Assembly (NCBI GenBank): GCA_009746045.1
Contig: RPFO01000154.1
Span: forward strand, 8,394,693 to 8,458,692
Length of the DNA stretch: 64,000 bases
Reading direction: 5' to 3'
Source: Mesostigma viride
Lineage: Eukaryota > Streptophyta > Mesostigmatophyceae > Mesostigmatales > Mesostigmataceae
Shown: positions 38,337-46,992 of the stretch, in pieces
How positions within the stretch are numbered: the stretch's first letter is position 1
Layout: every line of letters begins with the position of its first letter
Made by a program: the position numbers and the translations under genes
Notes under the pieces: model-generated
Databases searched by the model: none
What the model was told of the DNA's origin: nothing
What the model saw: the letters and a program-made list of their open reading frames with translations, nothing else

Positions 38337-39168
38337 AAAACCGCGCGTTGGAAAAGAGTCGTCCATGGAGTTCCGGACAGTACAAGGGGCGTCCGTAAAA
38401 GTGCTCGTGGAGGTCCTAAAGGAGCTGACGAATGACGTCAATATCTACTTCACGAAGAGGGGCCTGCGAATCGTTTCGTTCGACCTGTCTCATTGCGCGC
38501 TCTTCCACGCGTTCATGGAGGCCGAGCACATCGAAGAGTATCGCTGCAACAAGGAGTACACGATCGGCGTCAGCCTCGTCAACTTCTTTAAGCTGATCAA
38601 GAACGTGTCCGTGAACGACGAGCTCGAGCTCAAGTTGTCCGACGAGAACCTGGACGTCCTTCACATCACCATTCTCAATCGCGCCAAGAACACGCGATGG
38701 AGCTACGAAATGAAGCTGATGGACATCGACGAGGAAATGATCGAGATTCCCGAGAAGGAGTACATGACCTGCATCACCATGGTCAGCACGGAGTTCCAAA
38801 AGATGTGCAGGGACCTGGCGGTCGTCGCGGACCGCGTGCGGTTCCGCTGCAACGGAGACAACATCTTGTTAAGCGGGTCGGGCGACATCGGGACCTGCCA
38901 ACTCGAGATCGGCAAGGATCACCCGGACATGAAAGTTAACATCGCGAAAGGAGGAGACGTGGACGAGTGCTTCTCCGTCCGATACCTGTGCACGTTTTCT
39001 AAGGCGGCGGGGCTTTGCAACAGCGTCGACATCTTTATTATGCCAGAATACCCAATGATCATTAAATACAAGATAGGCGACCTGGGCACGCTCATGTTCG
39101 CTCTCGCGCCTCTCGTGGAGGACACGGAGGAGGAGGCGGAGGAGCCGCCTGCTATGGAAGAGAACTAA
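38302..39168 (+). CDS. PCNA: PCNA sliding clamp with LTR-derived N-terminal extension
   Basis: The current frame starts at ATG 38302 inside the 3' LTR and adds 21 residues (MAEFVAFLPSQL from the LTR, then the old leader). The native start is ATG 38365 (MEFRTVQGASVKVLVEVLKE), which aligns with PCNA N-termini. Family features: FTKRGLRIVSFDLSH, EYRCNKEYTIGVSLVNFFKL, an interdomain-connector-like stretch (EEMIEIPEKEYM) and the C-terminal MIIKYKIGDLGTLMFALAPL. Native length 267 residues, normal for a clamp. It encircles DNA and tethers polymerase and repair enzymes. The C-terminal tail is acidic (EDTEEEAEEPPAMEEN). The stop overlaps the convergent VLTF3 gene by 17 nt. Confidence 0.92.
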   Translation: MAEFVAFLPSQLKPRVGKESSMEFRTVQGASVKVLVEVLKELTNDVNIYFTKRGLRIVSFDLSHCALFHAFMEAEHIEEYRCNKEYTIGVSLVNFFKLIKNVSVNDELELKLSDENLDVLHITILNRAKNTRWSYEMKLMDIDEEMIEIPEKEYMTCITMVSTEFQKMCRDLAVVADRVRFRCNGDNILLSGSGDIGTCQLEIGKDHPDMKVNIAKGGDVDECFSVRYLCTFSKAAGLCNSVDIFIMPEYPMIIKYKIGDLGTLMFALAPLVEDTEEEAEEPPAMEEN

Positions 39169-40279
39169 TAGGGATGAACGTCGAAGGGATGAACTGCCAG
39201 TTCAGTTTGGAGCAGATCTTCTTCCACATCATGTCCTGCCCCCACAGCTTTTCGCGGCTTTTCAGGAGCGGGAAGTACTCCATGAACTCGTCATAGCCAA
39301 GCAACTGACACATCTTGTGAATGGTGTATGAATAATTCAAAAAGTTCTTGCGGTTTTTCGGACATGTCTCCTCAAACGGTTTCTGGATCATGCGGAACAT
39401 GTTGCGCAACTTCTCCTCCTGTTGAATCGTCATCTTAGGCGGCGGAGACCCGTGCAGGATGTGAGTGATCTGCACGCAGTGCTCAAAGTACTTGGACATC
39501 TTCAGCTTTCGCAGCACCTTCCGCACCTTGCTCGCCGTGATGTCCTTCTTCGCGTCGATACGCGACTTGCGGAAGTCCTGACGGACCGCGTCGATGATTT
39601 CGTACGGAATCGTCGACTTCTCCCGTGCATGGAATTGAGAAATGCACTCGTTGAAGTGGTTGATCCGCTTGTAGCAGTAATCGCCCGTGTCGACAGGAGT
39701 GCCGTAGGGGAACGCCTCCACGCCGTTGTGAGAGGCGCGCGTCGTTTCCCCGCACTTGCTGCAAATCATGTCCCCGCGCGCGACATCCTCCACGAAGTTC
39801 ACATTGCACTTGGAGCAGAATCCGTAGTCCGTCGTCAGCAGATCGCCTAGGTCCGTCCGCGTGATCTTCTCAGGGAGGTAGCTGTACTTGGCCAGCGCGA
39901 GCATGAACTCGTTGTACACGTGCCCCCTCGAGTTCTTGGCGTCAGACGGAACCGGTTTGCGATACTTAAAACGCGAAGGGACGAGACCCGCGTCCCTGGC
40001 CTCTTCCACAGGCATGGCCTTCTCCTTGTTCTTGGACTTCACCATCACCCAGCCGTCATCGAGGAACTCGACTTGCACCACTTCGCCCGCCGAGGTCTTC
40101 GTCAAAGAGCGGTTCACGGAGGGGTTGGAGGGCCGAAGAGATAAGGATTCCTGGTACTTCATGTAGATGGGGATGACGTCCATGAGAAAATCGTTTCTCT
40201 GGGACCCGTGCGTCTCCTCGTTCGAGTCGAACCAGGCCAAACATTCCTTCAGTTTGGCCTCCACGGTCGTCTTCTCCAT
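39152..40279 (-). CDS. VLTF3-like late transcription factor (poxvirus A2-type)
   Basis: 375 residues from ATG 40279 (MEKTTVEAKLKECLAWFDSN). A zinc ribbon FCSKCNVNFVEDVARGDMICSKCG (C-x2-C...C-x2-C) near residue 190 is followed by YCYKRINHFNECISQFHARE and IPYEIIDAVRQDF, the signature of the VLTF3 family conserved across giant viruses. It directs late-gene transcription by the viral RNA polymerase. I chose ATG 40279 because upstream frame sequence is antisense to the Pro-rich gene at 40335; a T8 tract lies at 40302-40309 on the coding-strand upstream side. Intact. Confidence 0.9.
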   Translation of the reverse strand: MEKTTVEAKLKECLAWFDSNEETHGSQRNDFLMDVIPIYMKYQESLSLRPSNPSVNRSLTKTSAGEVVQVEFLDDGWVMVKSKNKEKAMPVEEARDAGLVPSRFKYRKPVPSDAKNSRGHVYNEFMLALAKYSYLPEKITRTDLGDLLTTDYGFCSKCNVNFVEDVARGDMICSKCGETTRASHNGVEAFPYGTPVDTGDYCYKRINHFNECISQFHAREKSTIPYEIIDAVRQDFRKSRIDAKKDITASKVRKVLRKLKMSKYFEHCVQITHILHGSPPPKMTIQQEEKLRNMFRMIQKPFEETCPKNRKNFLNYSYTIHKMCQLLGYDEFMEYFPLLKSREKLWGQDMMWKKICSKLNWQFIPSTFIPISSLP

Positions 40280-40334
40280 CCTCGCTCGTTCAAACTCCGA
40301 GAAAAAAAATTGCGGGTCTTTGTGTACTCGAACA

Positions 40335-40781
40335 ATGAAGACCCCTTCGAACTCTACCTCTTCCAAGGGCCACTCCGCGAAGAAGGAGAAGGAGAAGGAG
40401 GAGTCGGTTACCTCCCCCCCTCCTCCCGCCGCCACACCTGCCCCTGCAACCGCCGATCCAGTTGCCCCTATCGCCCCCGAGCCCGTGGACGCCGCGCCCG
40501 CGCCTCCTCCTCCCGCCGAGAATGCCGAGTCGCCGACCTCGGACCAGGCGGACGGGGGAGCCAAGAAGAGGAAGAGAGAACCCTATATGAGCACCTCGAT
40601 CCCCGACTTGTCGGTGGGCGACGTGCGCAAGTGCTTGAACGAGATCCGGAAGCTCGGGGCGGCCGCGACCGTCGACCACAAACTCGCGAACGGGTGGAGC
40701 GCAGGGGAGTTCGCTCTTAAGTACCTGCTGGGGAACTACACACCCAACTCCAAAAAGGAGAAGTCGCCGGTAGACGAATAA
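40335..40781 (+). CDS. Pro/Ala-rich protein with nuclear-type basic motif
   Basis: 148 residues from ATG 40335 (MKTPSNSTSSKGHSAKKEKE). Residues 20-80 are Pro/Ala/Glu low complexity, then KKRKRE, a possible nuclear-localisation signal, then a compact C-terminal domain (SIPDLSVGDVRKCLNEIRKL ... LKYLLGNYTPNSKKEK). Function unknown. It is divergent from VLTF3 over a 55-bp AT-rich gap. Confidence 0.65.
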   Translation: MKTPSNSTSSKGHSAKKEKEKEESVTSPPPPAATPAPATADPVAPIAPEPVDAAPAPPPPAENAESPTSDQADGGAKKRKREPYMSTSIPDLSVGDVRKCLNEIRKLGAAATVDHKLANGWSAGEFALKYLLGNYTPNSKKEKSPVDE

Positions 40782-40825
40782 ATCGTCGCCACTATTTCTA
40801 GAGGTCTATTATAACGATTGAATCG

Positions 40826-41322
40826 ATGACTTCACGGATCATCGAGAGCGACACCGATAGAGCGAGACTGTTCTCTCTGCAAGCTCCGACCAGTTTGGCA
40901 CTCTTATTCCAAAGCTCGCACCGGACCGAAACGTATCGGTTCGGCACGCGATTCGACCCCGCCAAGCTCGGGTGTTACATCCTCTTCCTGGTGACGTCAT
41001 TCTGCCTCTACAAAGGCGCCCAAGTGACGATTGCGCGGACCCCTCCGCTCAACGGACGCGGTGGACCGGTACCGGGTGGATGGCAGCCCAGGTCGCCGCT
41101 GGGGTGCTATGGACCGCTCTCACCTTTGGGATGTACAGCTACCCGGGGACAGACTCCTGGAATACCGTGCGATACCACTACACTCTCGTCGGGGCGGCCG
41201 CGTACGGCCTCATGACCCTCGCATTTCTGGCGCTCCAAGCGCTCATGTATGATCCGCCGACAGTGATCGGCGATAAGCGGACACAGCCGCAGGACCGTGT
41301 CGTTTCCTTTGATGAATCGTAA
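40826..41322 (+). pseudogene. Membrane protein with one frameshift
   Basis: ATG 40826 opens MTSRIIESDTDRARLFSLQA and a membrane span LGCYILFLVTSFCLY. Near 41050 the protein-like frame shifts by one; the continuation has two more spans (MAAQVAAGVLWTALTFGMY; LVGAAAYGLMTLAFLALQALM) and ends at 41322. A single indel would restore about 165 residues, so this may be a sequencing error rather than a dead gene. TTTCTA at 40795-40800 precedes it. No family recognised. Confidence 0.6.
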
Positions 41323-41323
41323 C

Positions 41324-41935
41324 CTATTTCATACACATTTTAATAAAAGGAATGTAATATTTGGGATCCTCGCGCGGGTAGTAAGAACTGATCACGACTT
41401 TGTCGTCCTTGATCTCCACGAGTCGTAGGACAATACCGGATATACCCGTCCAATCGATCAGCTCGCGGAATCGGACGTTTTGCACATGGACGTCCGGGTC
41501 CTCCTGTGTCTGATACGAGTCGATGGACGCCATGAAAGCGTCCAGTTTGTCGGCTACAAAGGTGTCCACGCCGTCATCGTCGATGCACCAGTCCGCCCCC
41601 TTCCCTTCTCCCTGGTCTTTCAGGGCGACCTTCTCCATCAACAAAGCCAAACGCGCGTCGTTAAAAGCTAGGAGATGGGTCACGGGGCGAGGGACGTGTG
41701 TTTGGCGATCCTTCTCCACGTCGCAAACCGCGAGGATCGACTGGTGCGGCGCACCCTTGGACACGATGAAGACATCGCGATCCCATGGGCTCCCTGCGGA
41801 CCCAACGATACCGACCCTTGGTTTCGTCCTGGGTCGCGGTCTGGGAACAGGCACAGGTACAGGGATCGGGACGGGGCGCGGTGAAGGAATAGGCAGCGGC
41901 CACAGCCGCGAGATAGATCGCGTACTCAAAGCCAT
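41324..41935 (-). CDS. Protein with Pro-rich N-terminus, function unknown
   Basis: 203 residues from ATG 41935. Residues 10-37 are an alternating Pro/Val/Arg run (SPRPVPIPVPVPVPRPRPR), then a soluble domain (VGIVGSAGSPWDRDVFIVSK ... YYIPFIKM). It may be a short spacer exposed on a surface. No known motif. It is tail to tail with the membrane protein at 40826 and divergent from the Rieske gene at 42023. Confidence 0.6.
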   Translation of the reverse strand: MALSTRSISRLWPLPIPSPRPVPIPVPVPVPRPRPRTKPRVGIVGSAGSPWDRDVFIVSKGAPHQSILAVCDVEKDRQTHVPRPVTHLLAFNDARLALLMEKVALKDQGEGKGADWCIDDDGVDTFVADKLDAFMASIDSYQTQEDPDVHVQNVRFRELIDWTGISGIVLRLVEIKDDKVVISSYYPREDPKYYIPFIKMCMK

Positions 41936-42022
41936 TCCACGTTCGTTTGCAGTATTCTTCGATTTTTTCGCCCGTTCGCCTGCCGCTCATGAAAACTAAC
42001 CGGCGAGAATCGCAAGCACGAG

Positions 42023-43039
42023 ATGGTATGTCTTTCTCTATTTCCCTCCTCCTTCGTGTTCCGGGTGGGGAAGTCAAAGTTCCGCCCACCGCGCGCTATC
42101 AAAACCGCCTCGACCGTCTGCGCGCTAGACCGTAGCGGATTCTGTGACAAATGGGTGTGCCTAGGCCCGGTCGACGCGTACCACAAGAATCAAGTCATTT
42201 CCATTTACGGACAGGAATTTTTCCTGTGCTGGACGCCGAACCAACGACCCCTGTTCCGTTTGAACGCGTGTCCGCATCGAGGGGCTCGGTTATCGTCCCA
42301 CGGAGTCGTGACAGCGGACGGCATCATGTGCACAAACCACGGGCGCGTATGTTCCCGCAACGATTCGGACGTTGTCCCGGTCGTCGTTTCGGACCGTCTT
42401 GTGTGGGCCAACCTGATAGAAGGCGTCGAGTTGCGGACCCTCCCACCCACGAGTGCCCTATTGTACGATCCGGGATTCCGCACCGAAACATTCCATTTTC
42501 ACACGACCTCGCACCCCCAACTCCTCCTAGAGGGGGTCATGGACCCCGTGGATCAGAGGTCCGAGATACGCGACGATCTAGTGGATAAAAACGCGTTCCG
42601 CTCTGTCCTTACCACCCGCCACACCGCAAAAACACTAGACATCGCGCCCCTGCTAAGAATTGTCCACGGAGACATCTCCTCTCTACAGGTGGCAATCGAG
42701 CACGAATTCATACTTCCGTACACCCTCATCCTCACGTACTACCTGGACACCGCCCCTACCATCCAAATGCTCTTCACGTTCACGCCTCACTCCCGCGGAG
42801 TGACGGGCGTGGTCGTCAAAATCGCGTTTCGGTCTACCCACGACGCGTGCAAGGACGCATTCGTGACAGTGTGTCTCCTCATGTCCGCATGCGCCAAAAT
42901 GCACGCGAGACATCAAGGAACTCCCGCGTCTTACGCCGACAACAAACTCGCGGCAGGCGATGAGTTGATACATTCCTATAGGAGCAAATGGAAGTTTGCA
43001 TACAATGTGATTGGGTTGGAAGAATTGAGTATTTCCTGA
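42023..43039 (+). CDS. Rieske [2Fe-2S] domain protein of the ring-hydroxylating oxygenase type
   Basis: 338 residues. Residues about 88-115 carry the Rieske cluster site CPHRGARL ... GIMCTNHGRVC (C-x-H ... C-x2-H), complete. Flanks (WVCLGPVDAYHKNQVISIYG) fit the domain. The C-terminal half would be the catalytic START-like domain, but where such enzymes have a 'D..H....H' iron site this protein reads LLEGVMDPVDQRSE with no His, so mononuclear iron binding looks lost. The first 34 residues (MVCLSLFPSSFVFRVGKSKF...) resemble a plastid or mitochondrial transit peptide. Possible roles: electron transfer, or an altered host oxygenase. No partner reductase is seen nearby. Confidence 0.78.
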   Translation: MVCLSLFPSSFVFRVGKSKFRPPRAIKTASTVCALDRSGFCDKWVCLGPVDAYHKNQVISIYGQEFFLCWTPNQRPLFRLNACPHRGARLSSHGVVTADGIMCTNHGRVCSRNDSDVVPVVVSDRLVWANLIEGVELRTLPPTSALLYDPGFRTETFHFHTTSHPQLLLEGVMDPVDQRSEIRDDLVDKNAFRSVLTTRHTAKTLDIAPLLRIVHGDISSLQVAIEHEFILPYTLILTYYLDTAPTIQMLFTFTPHSRGVTGVVVKIAFRSTHDACKDAFVTVCLLMSACAKMHARHQGTPASYADNKLAAGDELIHSYRSKWKFAYNVIGLEELSIS

Positions 43040-43056
43040 ATAAGGAACACAAAGGT

Positions 43057-44232
43057 TCATTCCGACTCCGACTCCCCGGACCCTTCCTGCCTACGAGAAA
43101 CAACCGTCTTCCCCCTCCAATACAACTGCCGGATCCTTTCTCCCTCCTCGACCCTTTTCTTGTTCTCTATCTGCACGCGAGAACGAACTCGCTTGCTAAA
43201 TATGCGGGGCCCGAAGCGGCAAGCGATGACAATCCAGTCATTTGTCACTTGTTCCATCGCCTCTGCGGCCGCCACATCCCCCCTCCGGATATTGTGGTCG
43301 TATGCGGCGTACAGCACCCCTTTCACGTGCCGGTGCAGTTCCGCTGTCGACGTGTCGTACGCATATCGCACCGGCTCGTCGCTGCAAAGGTTCTTCTGCA
43401 GCGCGCGGTAGGTGGGCTTGTCCATCCCCGTCACGATATAATGCGCGCGGTCGTCCACCATCGTGCACCACTCGACGTCCCACGGTCTGTTTTCAGGGTA
43501 CGCGTGCATGTTGTGCGACTTCACCCTGTCAAACGCGTGGAGGACCACCGCCATGATCGTGCTGGCCGCGTGCACTTTTTGCGAGAACATGTTGATCGAG
43601 TTGATCATCGCCATGTAACAAACGTTGACGAAAGACCATCCCTGCGAACACGTGCTTTGGACTCGCCCCTCTTTATCGATGCCCGCGAACGCCTTGACGG
43701 TTTCCTGGAATTTTTTCCAGTCCTCGTTCGAGAGCCCCGCATCGCGAGTCACTTTGCGGGCGAGATGGGCGTTGGTCAACAGATGCATCTGGCTCTGCGA
43801 AGAGGCCTCGAACTTGTCGAAGGTCATAAGCCCATCCGGTGTTGGCGTCACGAGAAGGTCGGAGTACTTGCCTTCGTCCGGATACCCACACGCGTCTACC
43901 TCGAAGACCGCGTTCACGATTTGCGGGTCCAGTCCCATCAGGGAGATGATCTCCTTGGCGCAATCGATGCGGGCCGTGGCGTTCGCGGCCCATGTGAGAG
44001 CGCGCAGAATCAGGACGGCCGTGAACCCGTCCGTCATGGGAAGCGTCAGCTTCGTCCCGTTATGCTCGAGGTTCATGGATTTGCACCGGGAAAACAGCTC
44101 TGGAAACTGCGCCATTAAATCGTCCACGCGGTTCACCTCCAGACCATAGAAAAGCACGTCCGTAATGCTGACGTACCCAACCTGCTGATTCGAAGCGCGT
44201 AGGGACGGGAGACCCGCCTTGTCCTTTTCCAT
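43057..44232 (-). CDS. Conserved-looking protein, function unknown
   Basis: 391 residues from ATG 44232 (MEKDKAGLPSLRASNQQVGY). Mixed alpha/beta with a long soluble body, no membrane span, and a basic then acidic C-terminus (VVSRRQEGSGESESE). No recognised catalytic motif. It ends 18 bp after the Rieske gene's stop, tail to tail. Uninterrupted frame with viral codon use. The start was chosen as the ATG after the AT-rich gap. Confidence 0.7.
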   Translation of the reverse strand: MEKDKAGLPSLRASNQQVGYVSITDVLFYGLEVNRVDDLMAQFPELFSRCKSMNLEHNGTKLTLPMTDGFTAVLILRALTWAANATARIDCAKEIISLMGLDPQIVNAVFEVDACGYPDEGKYSDLLVTPTPDGLMTFDKFEASSQSQMHLLTNAHLARKVTRDAGLSNEDWKKFQETVKAFAGIDKEGRVQSTCSQGWSFVNVCYMAMINSINMFSQKVHAASTIMAVVLHAFDRVKSHNMHAYPENRPWDVEWCTMVDDRAHYIVTGMDKPTYRALQKNLCSDEPVRYAYDTSTAELHRHVKGVLYAAYDHNIRRGDVAAAEAMEQVTNDWIVIACRFGPRIFSKRVRSRVQIENKKRVEEGERIRQLYWRGKTVVSRRQEGSGESESE

Positions 44233-44495
44233 CGTACCTTTCCAATCGCAACGATTCAAACGTCGTCGATCCACACAAACTCCTTCAACACAGAGAGTGA
44301 CACGCAGACAAGTGAGACTCGAGACACCTCGAGAGCTTTTTATGGTCTCCACGACCGCGTGGACGCGCCGCGCCGTCTATACGCAGCCCGGCCGTCCCAA
44401 AAGGTATAACCTTGTCTCGACGTACCCCGACGCTCATCCCCTTCGAAAACCCGCCAAGTACCACCAGACCGATTCCCGACGATTGGATCGTATCC

Positions 44496-45383
44496 ATGGC
44501 GAACATTCACTGCTTGCTGCGACACGACTATTCGATCGGCGGGGGCACAGAGTGCTACGTGTTCAAACCCCACATCCCGTTGAAAGGGATGAACGCGGTC
44601 CGGGTCCAGTTCCCCCAGGTCTGGATCGACGCTTTCGACGTCGTGCACGCGTTGACGGGGGAGCCGGGCGAGAAGCGGTTTGCAGAGTTCGCCAGCCAGA
44701 ATCCCATCAAAGAGTTCTCCAGCGCCATGTCCGAACTCACAAAGGCCAGGGTCATCGTGACGGATGCCATAGACGGAAGGGCCTACATCTCCCCCCCTCT
44801 CCTGTGGACCCTGGTTGGCTTTCTTCTTCCCGAGTTCACGTGCAAGCGCGAGATGGAGTTGGCCGGGCTCGGACACACGGACCCAATTCAATTCCGCGTA
44901 GAAATGAGACTGCTCTCTCGCAAAATGGACCAGACGCGCCTGAACACCCTGAAGGACATCATGGAGGTCGAGAACCGGTTCGTCCACATGGCCGAAAGCA
45001 TCCGGCGTTCCGTACACCCCTCCGATGACTTGAGCGAGGAGGCCCGCAACGTCCTCAAGGCCCACGCGGACTTGTTCCTCGCCGAATTGGCGTCACGCAA
45101 GAAAGAGGCGGGCTTCAAGTCCTGCATCGACGCGTGCTTCGTCGCCGACCAGGTCATGTCTCACATCTCCCGCACCTGCCCCCAGACGATGACGGACGAG
45201 TTTCGGAAAGAAGTAGGCGACGGCCTCAAGAGGATGTTGATGCAGACGATCGCGTCCCTGTCGACGCCCGAACCCGTGCCCGTTTCTAACTGGTCCATTC
45301 CGGGCCTGGACGATTTTGATCCTAACGCCGCGTTCACGCACGAGGAACAGGTCGGGGTAGTGCAGGGGGACAACAACGTGTAA
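44496..45383 (+). CDS. Helical protein, function unknown
   Basis: 295 residues from the first in-frame ATG 44496 (MANIHCLLRHDYSIGGGTE); an open frame extends upstream to 44412 without an ATG. Beta-rich start, then long helices (MEVENRFVHMAESIRRSVHP). No recognised domain. Tail acidic. It faces the convergent gene at 45412, with only 28 bp between the stops, where TTTATTCCTTATTAATAA could serve both 3' ends. Confidence 0.65.
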   Translation: MANIHCLLRHDYSIGGGTECYVFKPHIPLKGMNAVRVQFPQVWIDAFDVVHALTGEPGEKRFAEFASQNPIKEFSSAMSELTKARVIVTDAIDGRAYISPPLLWTLVGFLLPEFTCKREMELAGLGHTDPIQFRVEMRLLSRKMDQTRLNTLKDIMEVENRFVHMAESIRRSVHPSDDLSEEARNVLKAHADLFLAELASRKKEAGFKSCIDACFVADQVMSHISRTCPQTMTDEFRKEVGDGLKRMLMQTIASLSTPEPVPVSNWSIPGLDDFDPNAAFTHEEQVGVVQGDNNV

Positions 45384-45411
45384 TCGCCTTATGGCGTTTC
45401 CAATGTGTTCT

Positions 45412-46287
45412 TTATTCCTTATTAATAAACAACACGGGTTCGCAAATCTTCCTACTCAGAGCCATGCGCGGGTCGTACTCGTACGTCCTAGGAATAGGCA
45501 GCCCCTCGATGCTACGGAGGAGCTCGGGGGTAGCTAACACTTGCATGACCACATCGAGCTCATGTCTTGCAACGGGCAAACGCCGAAGGGCGAAGTTAGA
45601 CGCGTTCGAGAGGGTCGGGAACGACTCTCTTGCCTTGTGGTCTCTCTCGTAGTCGCGAAAAGCGGAATTGTACCGACTCCATATGTCCTCGAGATCCAGG
45701 ATCTTGAATCGGAGCTTTGTCTCCTTCCTCTCCAGCTCCTGGCACATAGACGATACCGAGGGTGCGGTGCGGTCGGTGCTGATCTCCTCCACGGAGACGC
45801 GGCACTGCAAGCCCCGGGACTTGAACCATTCGTTGACGACCGCACTGCGCTTCTCGCGGTCCTCGAGACGACTGCCGCACGGGACCGCCCTGGCCAAGTT
45901 CGCCAGCATCACCGCACACGCGTAAAAACACCCTTCGATCTTCACGCATGTCCCGCCGGAGTTCTTGACGGCCTCTAGGAGCGGCGGAGGCACGCCGTGC
46001 GCCCACCTCTCGGTAAGGAAGCGGAGGAAGTGGACGACGTGGAAGAGGCGCGAGCCCTGGTGCGTCTTCTCGGGGATGAACGGCCGGATCTGACCGGTCG
46101 GAGCGTTTGTCAACCCGCGGAGGACCTGAACGGGATCCACCTCCAGATCCTCTTTAAGCGGAAGCGGCAGCTTGCCATCGAAATGGAGTTTGGAAAAGGC
46201 GCGCCCTTTCGCGACGATTTCTTTTAGCAAATCGCCGACGGGATTCGCGACGATTAAAGCGTTGGACGCTGACGATTCGTTTGCCAT
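45412..46287 (-). CDS. Protein of unknown function
   Basis: 291 residues from ATG 46287 (MANESSASNALIVANPVGDL). Soluble, with Cys-containing middle (GGTCVKIEGCFYACAVMLANL) and basic/acidic helices after it. No family recognised. It is divergent from the J-domain-like gene at 46343 over 55 bp. Frame sequence upstream of 46287 is antisense to that gene and was not included. Confidence 0.65.
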   Translation of the reverse strand: MANESSASNALIVANPVGDLLKEIVAKGRAFSKLHFDGKLPLPLKEDLEVDPVQVLRGLTNAPTGQIRPFIPEKTHQGSRLFHVVHFLRFLTERWAHGVPPPLLEAVKNSGGTCVKIEGCFYACAVMLANLARAVPCGSRLEDREKRSAVVNEWFKSRGLQCRVSVEEISTDRTAPSVSSMCQELERKETKLRFKILDLEDIWSRYNSAFRDYERDHKARESFPTLSNASNFALRRLPVARHELDVVMQVLATPELLRSIEGLPIPRTYEYDPRMALSRKICEPVLFINKE

Positions 46288-46342
46288 CGCTCGAACCGAA
46301 CGAAAGACAACACTGCTAGAGTGGGACGCCCGCGCAGTATTT

Positions 46343-46987
46343 ATGGGGAACACGAGCTCGTCCGACCGCCTGCGCGTCATGAGGGAATGCGCCCAACTAC
46401 CCCCGAGTGACCAAGAGCGCCTGGCGTCCCACCTGATCGACGGCGTGGTCTCTCTCTCTCTCTCCACTTTGGACGAATTCCTACGGCGGAAAGCGAACCC
46501 CGCGCCGGTCGAGAGGAACCCAAACAAGCAACTTTTTCACCGCATCTGTCTCGCCGTTCATCCCGACAAAAATCAAGGGGGGGAAGACACGGCCAAGGAG
46601 CTCTTCCAGATCGTCCAGCGCGTGTACGCCCGCAAGTCCTCGACGAGGCGCAACTTGAACTACCGCGAGAGGGACCCGTTTAGGGACATCTGGCAGCAGC
46701 TATCGCATATGACCAGCGAGGAGAAGGCGCGCGGGATATTCTCCCGCATATTGGGTCTGTCCCCCCACTCCACCGCTCTCGAGATCGAGGCCGCGTTTCG
46801 AAGGAGAAATTCCCGCGACCAGATGGTCGCCTGGGCCAAGGCCAGATCGGCCGTAGAGAGTCTGAAGCAGTGTCACAGGGACATCGACAGGGAGATCAAC
46901 GTGCAGGACGCGAGCCGGACGTTCGGGAAGAAGCCCCACGCGTCCATGAACGCGGACATACGTACTTTTTTTCGACCCGCTTGTTAA
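46343..46987 (+). CDS. J-domain-like protein
   Basis: 214 residues from ATG 46343 (MGNTSSSDRLRVMRECAQL). Residues about 55-95 (LFHRICLAVHPDKNQGGEDT then helix KELFQIVQRVYARK) contain the HPD tripeptide that lets J-proteins stimulate Hsp70 ATPase. The rest lacks Gly/Phe or Cys-repeat regions, so it is a minimal J-protein. A second helical region resembles half a J-domain (RILGLSPHSTALEIEAAFRR) without HPD. MG at the start could be N-myristoylated. It probably recruits host Hsp70. Confidence 0.65.
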   Translation: MGNTSSSDRLRVMRECAQLPPSDQERLASHLIDGVVSLSLSTLDEFLRRKANPAPVERNPNKQLFHRICLAVHPDKNQGGEDTAKELFQIVQRVYARKSSTRRNLNYRERDPFRDIWQQLSHMTSEEKARGIFSRILGLSPHSTALEIEAAFRRRNSRDQMVAWAKARSAVESLKQCHRDIDREINVQDASRTFGKKPHASMNADIRTFFRPAC

Positions 46988-46992
46988 CGACG

